Source: Blumeriella jaapii (lineage: Eukaryota > Ascomycota > Leotiomycetes > Helotiales > Drepanopezizaceae). From it: a DNA stretch of 64,000 nt. This document shows, piece by piece, positions 33,361 through 43,996 of this stretch (position 1 is its first letter; the number at the start of each line of letters is the position of its first letter). A program made the translations under genes and the position numbers. Under the pieces are notes generated by a model, which saw only the letters and a program-made list of their open reading frames with translations, was not told where the DNA came from and did no database searches. The stretch is from contig VWND01000014.1 of NCBI GenBank assembly GCA_009599575.1, positions 558,001-622,000 on the forward strand. The letters are read 5' to 3'.

Positions 33361-35922
33361 TTTAATTGCTTTTTTTTTGAAAATCAGCTTAAAAGCGTAT
33401 GCAGTAATTTGGCAAATGGAAATTGGATAAGCAGTAGGTTAAAAAACTCGTTTTCGAACTGGTCGTTTGGAAGATTCAGAAAATAGCTTGTTTGAATTAT
33501 CGATTATATTAAATTAAAAGGCTATCGCGGCGAGAGCTTTTTTTCGGTTTTTAATATAATTGTTTTTCGTAAAACGAGGAAGCTGTTTAACGAAGGGAAA
33601 AGAAAAGGAAAAAAAAAAGAAATAATAGAAAAGGAATCGGCAGCCTGGGAAGGTGGTGTAATTTTTTGTATTATTCTACTGGCGTCGCTATCGAAATTGG
33701 CACCGCGAGTGAAATTCGATTTTTTCGCGCTTCGCACAGCGTCGTAGGTCTGCCATAATTAGTTAAGGTTTTTATTACGTTTTATAGCGTCGTTTTAATG
33801 GCGAGATTGAATTTTTCGGGGGTGTAAATAAGAAATTTTAATATAACGAGCGTAAAAAACTATGGGAGGGTAAGATTTCGGCTAATAAAACTTGCGTTTA
33901 TTATAGTTTAATAAAATTTGATATTCGGCCAATTAAGCTTTTTCTAAAATTATATTATAATTTCCGAGATTGGTAATTAAAAAAAAAGTAAACGATTATA
34001 TTCGGTTGTTAATAATAAAATTAAAAAGCGTAAAATATGTAATTAAATGGCTACGAGCTTTATTATACTTTTTTATAAAAAAAGAAGCCGGAAGAAATTA
34101 AATTAAAGGTTTTAAAAAAAAAAAAAAAATTTAATTAGCGCCGAATCGATTAACGCATAACCGTTCGTTTTAAAATCGGCGAGCGCTTTTATTTTATACG
34201 AAAAGCTATTTTTAATAAGTATAACGGAAATTGTTAATAAATCGCTATTAAAAAGCTTTCGAACGTTAAAATAACGTATATCGCGTAATACGCTTAAAAA
34301 AAAAGCTTTGCTTAGGCCTGAGCGTTTTTTCGATTAGCGGAAAAGCTTTTAATTTTTTCGTATGCGTTTTGAAAATCGTTTAAAAGAAGGTTTTCGTTTT
34401 TATTATTATTATCAGAAGGCGAATTTTCGGCCGGTTCGATTTCGTTTATATTTATTAGTTTAAAAAGGCTTTTGAATAGAACCGAAGGTCGGCCCGTAAA
34501 AAATCGCGCAGATTGGCCTCGAATCTTCTGGTATAAAATAAAAAACGAGCGTTGTCGTTAATCCGATCGAAAAGAAAGAACGCCAGGGGAGGCGTTTTGG
34601 CGTAGAAAAGGAGAAAAAACAGAGGGTTAAAAAAAAGCTTATGAAATATTAAAACGATTTTCGTACGTACGATTTGATTCGTAGTACGCTTTAATTAAGG
34701 ATTTATTATTTTAATAAATAATAGATTTGGTTAAAAAGCGATTCGCGTATAAAATTCGTTTAGCTAACTGATTTTGTTTTTTTAACGAACGGCGATAAGC
34801 CAATTTTTAAAAGTCGTTGTACGCGCTTATTTCAAATGCAGTTTTTTTCGTAAACGCTTTGATATTTTATCGCGAAAAGCGTTTCGAAGCTGTTTATCAG
34901 TTCGTATTTGGGCGTTCGCTGCGAAAATGGAAAATCGCAGATAAAATCGCTAAAAATCGTCGTGCGTATTTATTATAAGCATTTTAAATTCGTTTTCGGC
35001 TTTTTAAACGTCGGAAAAGTCGGCCAGGAAATCGGCGACTTTTTTTATTAATTTTTCGGAAGGTGTAGAATCGGAACGGTTTAAAATACGCGGGATTAAA
35101 AACTTTTTTGCTACGCTTTCGGTCTGATCGAATATATAATTTTTGCGAAATCGATCGTTAGCGAAATAATTATAGTAAAATTCGAGATTATCGAGAATTT
35201 TAGTTTTTTAATGGCGTGTTTTATAATTTTTATTATTATTTAATTTAAACTTAAGGTTCGGAACGCGTTTTATACGAGCTAATCGAAAGTTAGCAAATAA
35301 ATAGAAATTATAACGTTTAAAAAGCGCGCTAGGGTTTTGGCCGTTATAGAAAGATTTAAAGAAAATTCGCGAAAAGCGTGGAAATTGCTTTGCGGCGTTT
35401 GTTAATTGAAATAAAACGTTGCGAAAAAATAAACGGCAAATTCGCGATTGGCAAAAGCACGTTCGATAGATTTTATTAAACGCTCTGATTAAAAGGTCTG
35501 TCGCAATCGTATAGTTTTTAAAAGTTGTCGTTTACGCTTTTGCGCTTTTTTCAGTTGATTTTGCAAAAGTTTCAACTGAACGCTTTTAGCGCTAAACTGT
35601 AAGAAAAAGGTGGCAAGCGAAATGGTTGGCGTTCTGTCCTTTTTTTTGTTTTTTTTTCTTCGGGAAGAAGACTGTTTTTCAGAAAAAAAAGCTTTTGAAA
35701 AAGGCTGTTTTTTCGCTAATTAAAAAGAGGAAGGTTAAGGTGTAATAGCAAAAGCTGAAAAGCTTTGCTAAAGGGGAGATCGTTGAATAAAAGCTATTTT
35801 TCGCAAAGTGCGGAAATAAGCCTTTTTACGACCGGTCGATCATTTTGGTGTGATCCGTAAAAAATTCGAGGAAAAAAATAGTTTACGCCGTCGCTAGCGT
35901 AGAAAAAAAGTTATTAATAATA
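33361..35922 (-). pseudogene. Element E gag and protease region (minus strand), degraded
   Basis: 2.6 kb between the minus-strand LTR and RT, where gag and protease belong. Reading is too broken to outline domains with certainty. A stretch near 34250-34540 is open for about 90 codons if single stops are read through (ARFFTGRPSVLFKSLF, Asn/Glu-rich afterwards). A 71-codon frame at 33522-33737 contains the palindrome (33677-33711). The segment 35570-35800 is less AT-rich than the rest. I assign it by position only. Confidence 0.5.
33677..33711 (-). repeat. 35-bp palindromic module in element E (different retrotransposon family)
   Basis: Plus strand TACTGGCG - TCGCTATCGAAATTGGCAC - CGCGAGTG, same 8-19-8 layout and same centre as the family 1 modules (TCGCTA..CGAAAT.GCAC) although E is a different family. 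On E's coding strand it reads LAVPISIATPV in the frame that in family 1 gives FALLFRLAPRM. Confidence 0.7.
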
Positions 35923-36163
35923 TGACGATTTAATTAATCGAAGGGCTGGGAAATTAGTCAACTGGTCGCCGTGTTTATATAATATAGGAAACGAGCTTTT
36001 GGTTTTGTAATAAAAATATTTACTTAGAATTAATAATTACAGAAGGCAGAGGTTGCTAAAAGGAAAAAGCCTTATATATATAATAGTTTCCATAGTTGAT
36101 AGAAGACCCACCAGGAGACCAGGGAGCTTGCAACTATACGTAGTTGCTGGGGTGACGCGAGGG
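35923..36163 (-). repeat. Inverted, 5'-truncated LTR of element E
   Basis: Reverse complement of the LTR at 8458-8719. The U5 end is complete (minus strand ...ATCGTCA followed by TATTATTAATAAC, the presumed start of the primer-binding region). The first about 20 bp of the LTR are missing at the right, where a GCGAGGGG/AAC overlap joins it to integrase sequence. Only lightly mutated. Confidence 0.88.
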
Positions 36164-37672
36164 GGAACAACGACAACAACATTCCATATACATTTAAACG
36201 CGACCTGCTGCTATATCACGGTCGCCTGATAGTACCAGACGTCGACCATTCGTCTGGCCTTTGTACGAAAAGTGCACGACCAGATTTCCACCGCTTATCC
36301 CAGCGTTCGCAAAACTACGCAATTGCTTTCGGACCAATATTATTAGCGAGGTATAATAGCTTTCGTAAAACAATACTATCGCAATTGCTACGTTTGTCGA
36401 AGGAATTCTGTTTTAAAAAATAAGCGCTCCGGCCTTTTTCAGCTTTTTTCTGTTCCTGATCATTTTTAGAAACATATTACAATAGACTTTTACAGCTTTA
36501 ATAAAAATAAACACGTTTACGATAACGTATTCGTAATAATAAATCGCTTTTTTAAGCAGGTTATTTCGATTTTTTGTTATAAAAATATCGACGCTCGAAG
36601 CTTCGCCAAACTGTATATATTTTACGTGTACAGGTATTTCGGCCTTTTAAAAAGTATTATTAACGATCGTGGCCCTTAGTATTAGTTTACTTTTTAATCT
36701 GAATTAAATAAAATATTCGATACGCAACTAAAGCTTTCGATAGCCGTTTATTCTGAAACCGACGGTCAGACCGAAATTTACAATTAATATTTGTAAAAAC
36801 GCTTTCGACTTTTCGTAAATTTCTATTAAAACGATTAAAGCGAATTTTTTTTAATAATGGATTTCGCTCAAATAGTTTTTTTTTACGAGAATTTAAATGG
36901 TCTTTTATTTTTTAAAATTGTATACGATTACACTTTTTATATTAATTAAAACTGGAAGCTCGATACTTTTCTTTTTTTTAATCTTTTATATAAATTAAAC
37001 GCAAACGAAGCTCGTACGTACGCTCGCCGCTATTACGACGCTTAAAACTTCGCCAAATCGCATTTTTAATAAACCTACGATAAAATAAAAAGAAATGCGA
37101 ATAAGTTTCGCCGCGCGATCGATTTTAACGTTGGCGATTACGTATGGCTCGATATGCGTTTATTTCCGACTTTCCGGCCTTTTCGCAAGCTCGACAATTT
37201 TACAAACGGCTTTTTCAAAATTGTAGTTAAAATTTTCGATAACGCTTTTAAGCTAGACTTTTTTAATATTATAAACGTATATTTAGTTTTTTACGCTAAT
37301 CGATTGCGTAAAACAGCTGACGACGCGTTTTTAAATCAGGTTAATCCAGCTTTTGAACTTATTAATATAATTAGTAAGCTTAAATACGAAGTCGAAAAAT
37401 TGATCGCTTGTCGAATGCAGCGAAAGACTTTTTAATATAAAGCTTTTTAAATAAGCTTAAATAAAGATTTTACGTGGTATTCCGCGTTTAATTTTATATA
37501 TGTTTTTTTAAAAGTGCGCGACTTTTATTTGGCGCATAAAAAGCTTTCCGGTCCTTTTGCAAAATTTGTAAATTGGCTAAAAGCGTATTCCGAAGGTTTG
37601 GATTCGTACGATTATTTGAATAGCGACGTACCAATGGATAAAAGCTCGAGGGGGCGCTTTTTTCGGACGTAA
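36164..37672 (+). pseudogene. Element E integrase and chromodomain (plus strand)
   Basis: It repeats the HHCC part (36175-36410, parallel to 8720-8955 on the other strand) and continues into the core: DHFWKHITIDF-type first Asp (about 36460-36490), INDRGPQYQFTF (about 36660-36690, second Asp), ETDGQTEIYNQYLQ (about 36757-36798, catalytic Glu). Then follow a C-terminal domain (DFNVGDYVWLDMRLFP, about 37122; FRKLDNFTNGFF) and a chromodomain (KYEVEKLIACRM about 37380; DFTWYSAFNF about 37470; LSGPFAKFVNWLKAY about 37540). The frame is open from 37154 to 37435. It ends just before the right LTR, preceded by GAGGGGGCG as polypurine tract. Confidence 0.87.
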
Positions 37673-37936
37673 TGTGACGACTTATTCGTTTGCTTTTCGC
37701 GTCATTTCAGCAATTACGTATAATTGCAAGCTTTCTGGTTTTCTGGTGGGTTTCTTATTAATTGTGGAAATTATTATATATATAAGGCTTTTTTTTTTTA
37801 GCAACTTCTGCCTTTTGCAGTTGTTGATTTTAAGTGAATATTTTTGTTACAGAACCAAAGGCTCGTTTCTTATATTATGTGAACTCGGCGACCAGTTGAC
37901 TGATCTCCCAGCCCTCCGACTGATTAGATCGTCATA
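37673..37936 (+). repeat. Right (3') LTR of element E
   Basis: 262 bp plus an extra TA before the TCAGG duplication. It differs from the left LTR almost only by C-to-T on this strand (for example GCCCCTCGCG to GCTTTTCGCG), with CpG kept: a strand-specific RIP event. Confidence 0.92.
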
Positions 37937-38104
37937 TCAGGCATATCAAAAAAACAATTAATACAGCGGCAAACGGCTTTTTCAAACGAAAACGTTTTTA
38001 TTCGTTTGATTTCGCTAAACAAAACGAATAAAATATCGATAAATAAATCGTTAACGAAATCGGCTGCTTCGTTATTTACGTTTTAAATTTTACAAAGCCA
38101 AAAC

Positions 38105-38139
38105 CATTCGTATTATTATTTCGGCTGGCATCGCGAATA
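38105..38139 (+). repeat. 35-bp palindromic module, copy D tether, first
   Basis: CATTCGTA - TTATTATTTCGGCTGGCAT - CGCGAATA. Confidence 0.8.
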
Positions 38140-38167
38140 AAAAACATTAATTTTCGGGCCGAAAAAA

Positions 38168-38202
38168 CATTCGCGTTATTATTTCGGTTAGCACCGCGAA
38201 TA
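38168..38202 (+). repeat. 35-bp palindromic module, copy D tether, second
   Basis: CATTCGCG - TTATTATTTCGGTTAGCAC - CGCGAATA. Confidence 0.83.
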
Positions 38203-39700
38203 AATTTAACCGAAAACGATCGGAATAAGCCGATTAACGACGAAAATAAACTTTTAATCGATAATTACGAAACCGAAAACTTTTATTTAATCGCATATTA
38301 TTTAATTATTTTATTCAAATTATTTAACGTATTAAATTATTAATTTAAATTATTTAAAAACTAAGTTTTCGATTATATTTTAGCCGATAAAAAACTGTAT
38401 AAAATAAAAAATAATATATATTAAAAACGCTTAATAATAAATAACAAAACTAATAAGTTTTAAATTATAAAAAAAAGCTTACGAAAAAATGTTTTATAAA
38501 AAAGCAAAAGCTATTTATTACCGAATCAAAAACGATTTTTAATAAAAAAAATGTTTCGAAAATTACAAAGCTTTCGTTAAAAGCTGCATTTTTTGCCAAA
38601 AACGAAAATCTGGCCGAAAAAAAAACTTATTATATCCGACGTAATTTTTTAAAATTTAAAAAAAAATCAATCTCGACGTTATACGCGTATTAATCACCGA
38701 CCGCGAATATACGTGCTTCGTATTCGTTATCGACGATTTATTTAAATAGCTTAAAAAGCGACTTTTCCGAAACGCTATTTTCGAAATTATAACGACTTTT
38801 TTTTAAAAAAACGTTGTATATCGATACGGTTTATTTAACAAATTAAACGTCGATAATAAATCCGAAAACAAAAGCGTTATCGAAACTTTTATAAAAAAAT
38901 ACGGCATCCAACGCATTTAAATTTCAGCTTATAATTCGAAAAGCAACGGATCCGTTAAACAAAATTACAAAAATATTTTCGACGGCTTTTTAAAAGCTAT
39001 TCGAAAAAGCTATAAGCGTTGGTCGCGGAAATTTTCGAAAATACTTTTTATTATACGTATATATATATACGCTTTTATTAAAATAATTTTATTTTTTATT
39101 TAATACGGCAAAAACGCTCGACTGCTTTTAAAAACAAAATGGCTTATATAAAAGTTTTATAACGTGGTTAAAATAAAAACGAAAGCAAACTTATTAATAA
39201 TAAAATTTAAACAATTCGATTACCGCGATATAAATATAAAAAAAATAATTAAAAAAAAAAAAAATATAAAAAAGCAGCTAAAAAAATCTAAAAAAAAAAA
39301 AAAAAAAAAAAACATTAATTAAAAAAAAAAATCTGATTTTAATTTACGACGTTTAGCGCGCTATTAACAAATCGGCCGATATTAAGCTTAATCATAAATG
39401 GCTCGGATCCTACGAAGTATACGAGGCCGAATTAAATAAAAGCTATTATAAGCTTACGAAATTCGATAAAACAAAACTAAAAAAAACGTTCGCCGCTAAC
39501 CGGTTAAAACGATTTTACAAAAAAAATCAGCAAATCTATCTTTTAGATTTTGATTTAAACAGCGATTCCGATTTCAGCGAATCCGACGACGATTCCGACC
39601 AAAGCGATTATATTTTTAAAAAAAAACCTTTTGAAAAAGTTTGAAAACAACCGAACGATAACCCCGCTATTAAAAGCATAATTTAAATCGTGATTCCGCT

Positions 39701-40189
39701 TATAACCGAAAAAAAGAAAAATATATACAAAATTATTTACTAACTGTTTTATTATTTTTATTATCTATTGTTTTTTTTTTTATTATATACTGTTTTATTA
39801 TTTTTATTTTGCTTTACTTATATACAATTTAATTATTCTGTTTATTTTTAAAACTTTTTTTTATATTATTTAAAATATTTATTATACTTTTTTTTATTTA
39901 ATTATACTTTTGTTTATTAAAACAAAAGCTTTATATATATTCAAGCCGTATATTTAATATATTTATATTACTCGCATATTTTACGAAAACTATTTTTTAT
40001 GCATTTTATTATTTGCTATTTTCTGTATTATTTACTTTTTTCGTTGTTTTAAACAAATGCTTATCTGAATAATTATAATTTATTAGAAAAATAATATGCG
40101 AATTTTCGTAACTTTTAAATACAAATACTTTATAATTCCCGTACTTTTTCTTAATTATTTTTTAACAAATATAATATATTTTTTTAATT
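39701..40189 (+). other. Copy D spacer between pol and ORF2
   Basis: About 490 bp, T-rich, homologous to the spacers of A, B and C; nothing else seen. Confidence 0.55.
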
Positions 40190-43100
40190 AACAAATCCAT
40201 CGATATTATATCGTTTTTTAAATAAAGCGTTGCCAAATCTGGCAAACTTATTTTTAATTTACTTTAAAACGAAATTATTATACGCAACTTTTCCGAATTT
40301 AAACAAATATATAATGCCGCTATTTCAAATTAATAAACAGCTTTCGTAAAAATATTTATAAAGCAATTCGATATAATAATTAAAAACGTTAACGAATTTT
40401 TATTCGATTATAAAAACTTCGTTAAAATTGAATTCGTTCGCAAAAGCTTTGATTACGACAAATTCCTGCTGAACTACGATAACGCTTTAAAAGCTTTCGC
40501 CGAAGCAAAAAAAGCTCGAAATAATAAAAAAAAAATAACAAACCGAATTTTGCGCTTTTTATTAAATCAACGAAAAAAAAATATTTAAAAATACGTTTTT
40601 AGCAAAATTACCGATATTATTTTATTTCGGCATTTCGTTCGCTTTTTCGAAATTATTATTTTTATTAAAAAAAAAGTCTGAGTATTAAACGCTTATATTT
40701 TTAAAACGCAAGCTTTAAAAACTAATAATTTAAAAACCCGCAGATTTACAAACTTTTTTACAATTGTTTGCAAATTAATCGACGACGTTATATAATCGCT
40801 AAAAAAAATTCTAATCGGCTGCGAAATTTTAAATTTAACTTTTTTTTAAAACAAAAAACTAAACGTCGTTAAATATAATATTTTTATACCGAACGAAAAA
40901 AACGACGCTATTCCGATATTTTAAATTTACGAAAACGAAAAAAACGAAAAAGCTAATATTATTTTCGTTTAATTCGAAAAAATATACGCGGTAGCAATTA
41001 ATATTTTTAAAGCAGCTAAAACAATTCGGCGACTTTTATTTTTAATTATCGAAAACGAATCCGAAAACGAAATCAAAAATATAATAACAAACAACCGCTT
41101 ATTCGAATACAAAAAACTTATTATATTTGTAAAAACGATTCCGAAAAAAATAAAAACAAAAAACGTAAAAAACGCGCCGATATTTTCGAAACTTTTTTTA
41201 TTCGAAGAAAAAAACTATTCGCGTCGCTAATAAAAAAAGCACCGCGAATAAAAACGGCCGGAAATCGACGCCGAATTACAAATTTTAAGCTAATTAATAA
41301 AAAACGCGACGATTTTACGAAATCAGATTTAAAAAACGCCGGCATTCCGAAAAAAAAAAACCCAAACGATTTTAAATTTGATTTTTCGAAATTAAATATA
41401 TAAATATCAAAAACGTTTGCTGCGTTTAAAAACGTCGTATCGCTACCGCTAATATTTTAAACTTTAATAAAAGCATTTAAAATCTCGATTATTATACGAT
41501 TCGACCGAAAAAGCCTAAAAAAAAATATCGAAATTATCGCGAAAAAAATTATACAAAAAACTTAAAATCAGATTATTTTATTTAAAACTTTCGTTTTCGA
41601 CGACGAAACGATTTAAAAATTTTACTTCGATATTTTTATATAAAAACCAAATAAATTCGTTAGCTTTTTTCTTTTTGCTTCGAACGAAAACTAAACTAAA
41701 CTTTTTTCGGAAAATTGCAAATATAATACGCCGAAGTAAATAAAAAGAATTTTTAAAAATAATAATTCGTTTTTGCTCGAATTTTTTTTTATTAAAAAAT
41801 TCCGATTTTTTAATTTCGTTTTTACAAATAATATTAACGTTAAAAAAAACGGCAAATTCTGTTATTTTTACGTATATTATTACGCGGCGTACTACGATTT
41901 AATTACAAAAAAAATCGACGTTATCGGTTTTATTAATCGATTCGCTGCTATTAAAAATTCGAATTACGACGTATTCGAAATTAATTTTAATAATTAATTT
42001 ATATTTCGACGAAAAACTGCGAAAACTATCTAAGCGCGTGCTAAAGTTTACTTAAGTTACGCAAATTTCAAAACAGACCCTAAGGCTTTTAACGCGACGA
42101 TAAAATTCGATTAAAACGTAAAAAAATAAAAGCAACGAATATTCCCAAAAGCCGATTTTTTAGCTTTTCGATCGAAAATATATTTTAAAAGTTTATTTAA
42201 ACTGAATTGCGAATTCGTTAATTACGTAAGATTTTATAACGAAAAAAACAAGCTACTGCTATATTTTATAAAAAAAAAAGTAGTTATATACAAATATTAT
42301 TTTCGATTAATTAAAACCTAAAAAGCGCCTACAGCTTTTTTTGCTAATATATTTTACAATTTTATTTAATAAGCTTTTAAAATGCATCCCGGCTTTTACC
42401 TCGCTGTTTTAATTATTCGAAACTTTAAAAACTGCCGCTTCGTAATATATCTTAACGTTCCGATCGCTTTAAATTTCGCTGGTTCCGACCGTATTACGAT
42501 TATAAAATTCGATATCGCCGATTTTTAAAAAAAAAAAAAAATCGAAAACTTTATTAACGTTATTTTCGATTATTACGTTTTGTTTGCATTCGCATATAAT
42601 TCGGAAATAATCGAAGCTTATTTGCAATTATATTACGACGCCAAATTAATTAAAATTATTTAAAAAAGCCCAGCTTTTTCGTATTTCAGCGCGTTTAAAA
42701 TAATAACCTCGGCTATTTTATCGAATTACAAAATCGAAAGCTACGGAATAAAAAATAAAATGATTTTTATCAGCTTTTCGACTAAATAAAAAGTTTTCGT
42801 TAAATTTAAAATTTAAAAAACTAACGGCGCGATATTAATTTGCTCGAACAATTATACGGCGCAAAAATACAAAAACCATTTCGAAAACGACGCTTCGATA
42901 AACCATCTGATATTATTTGTATTATAACGAAAACAATTATAATATTTTCGGTAATTTCGATTACAAACGATTATTTCCGAATTATTTTGTAAAATAATTT
43001 TTTTTATAAACTTCGGAACCTTTTTAAAAATATTCGTCGATAAACAACCGTAATCCGACCTATTAATTTTACGCGAAGCAAAAGCGTTAATCGGTTTTAA

Positions 43101-43415
43101 TTACGACGAATTAATCGATTACTTTTACGATTTTAATACAAAACTTTTCAGCGCTTTTTGCAAAACGTAAAACTACGTTTAAAAACTGGAATTTATTATT
43201 TACGAAAAAAAATCGTAAAAAGCATTCGTCGCGGCGACGCTTAATAATATTATCGACGAAAAAGCTATCAAAACGTTCGTAAATTTAAACGATATTTCGA
43301 TTAATATTTTATCGAGCTATTTTTTAAAAAAGCAAAATAAATAAAATAATTCGAACGATAAGCGAAACGCTATTTTTTCGCAGAAGCCAATAGCAAAAAG
43401 GCCAAAAACAAGCTA
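40190..43415 (+). pseudogene. Copy D ORF2
   Basis: Same frame as the other copies, the most heavily stopped. The open piece 41773-41997 (74 codons: KKFRFFNFVFTNNINVKKNG...) covers the central Phe/Asn/Tyr-rich part. The palindrome at 41216-41250 has intact CGCG arms. An insertion relative to A and C occurs near 41440 (GTATCGCTACCGCTAAT), a small local change. Confidence 0.7.
41216..41250 (+). repeat. 35-bp palindromic module, copy D ORF2
   Basis: TATTCGCG - TCGCTAATAAAAAAAGCAC - CGCGAATA; both CGCG arms intact, which shows that the ORF2 site had the full arms. Confidence 0.82.
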
Positions 43416-43561
43416 AAAGACCGAAAAAATATAAAGCTAAAAAGTTCGGTTTTTAATTAATTAGCTTTTAAATTATATAAAATAAATTAGATTGCATTTA
43501 TTAAAATTGTATTTTTTTTGGTCGTAATTAAAAACGATTATATATATTATTTAAAACAAAA

Positions 43562-43584
43562 TATAAAACGGTAATATTTTATAT
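43562..43584 (+). repeat. Truncated start of the copy D 3' LTR
   Basis: TATAAAACGG and 13 further bases match the LTR start, then copy G begins. The rest of this LTR should lie on the far side of G, outside the window. Confidence 0.8.
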
Positions 43585-43851
43585 TATAAAAGTAGGTAGG
43601 AAAACCAGACTGATACGGCCATATATCGGTAGGTAGAATAGTCTAGGAAATCCCTAGAAAAGATTAAAAAAAAGAAAAGAAAAATAAATAAAAATATAAA
43701 TTAAACTGCGTGCTTATGGTACTATCTAAAAAAGTGCTTTGCTTTTATATTTGTTAAAAATAGTTAATAGCAAAAGGTTTCGAAAGGGTTTATACCTCGA
43801 TTATAATTAAAACTATCAGCTTTTATTAATACAAAGTATCACCGTTTTATA
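43585..43851 (-). repeat. 3' LTR of copy G (reverse complement)
   Basis: 267 bp, plus-strand start TATAAAAGTAGG and end CCGTTTTATA, matching the reverse complement of the LTRs of A and B. The TATA-like box is on the minus strand near 43743-43750. Confidence 0.92.
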
Positions 43852-43996
43852 TTCTGTTTTAAATAATATACGTAATCGTTTTTGATTACGACCAAAGAAA
43901 ATATAACTTTAATAAATATAATTTAGTTTATCTTATGTAATTTAAAAACCAATTAATTATAAACCAAATTTTTTAGTTTTATATTCTTTCGGTTTT

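Larger units (their letters stand above)
8458..37936. mobile_element. Element E: chromodomain Ty3/Gypsy (Tf2-like) retrotransposon with an internal inversion, inserted in copy D
   Basis: The element is bounded by two same-direction 262-bp LTRs (8458-8719 and 37673-37934) and the 5-bp duplication TCAGG. Without insert B it is about 6.9 kb. The body is not collinear. From 8720 to 35922 it reads on the minus strand (integrase HHCC, RNase H, RT, then protease/gag going right) and ends in a minus-strand LTR at 35923-36163. From there to 37672 it reads on the plus strand (HHCC again, integrase core, chromodomain). This equals an ordinary element whose 5'LTR-to-HHCC segment was inverted with duplicated breakpoints. 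Copy B sits just downstream of the RT YLDD codons. Confidence 0.85.
37942..39700 (+). pseudogene. Copy D pol, end: RNase H tail and integrase
   Basis: D resumes with the sequence that follows its RNase H break at 8457, then the tether with two palindromes (38105-38139 and 38168-38202), HHCC (about 38520-38600), the integrase core (second Asp block about 38850) and the GPY-type end (about 39395-39425). An A-tract of about 20 bp (39287-39312) replaces a mixed sequence present in the other copies. Heavily stopped. Confidence 0.83.
6400..43584 (+). mobile_element. Family 1 copy D: outermost Gypsy-type retrotransposon, interrupted
   Basis: D is the host of the other insertions. Its sequence runs 6400-8457 and resumes at 37942-43584. 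It enters directly after the 3' LTR of copy C, at the position matching about 17395 of copy A, so its 5' LTR, leader and gag lie upstream of this window. Element E interrupts it inside RNase H (duplicated TCAGG at 8453-8457 and 37937-37941). Copy G interrupts its 3' LTR after only 23 bp. It is among the most heavily mutated copies, as expected for the oldest layer. The order is read from exact resumption of homologous sequence across each insert. Confidence 0.9.

Noticed and set aside
43585..43851. Inverted LTR pair 32294-32559 / 43585-43851 as ends of a foldback element
   Set aside because: They belong to different copies (B and G), and the sequence between them is explained by E and D.
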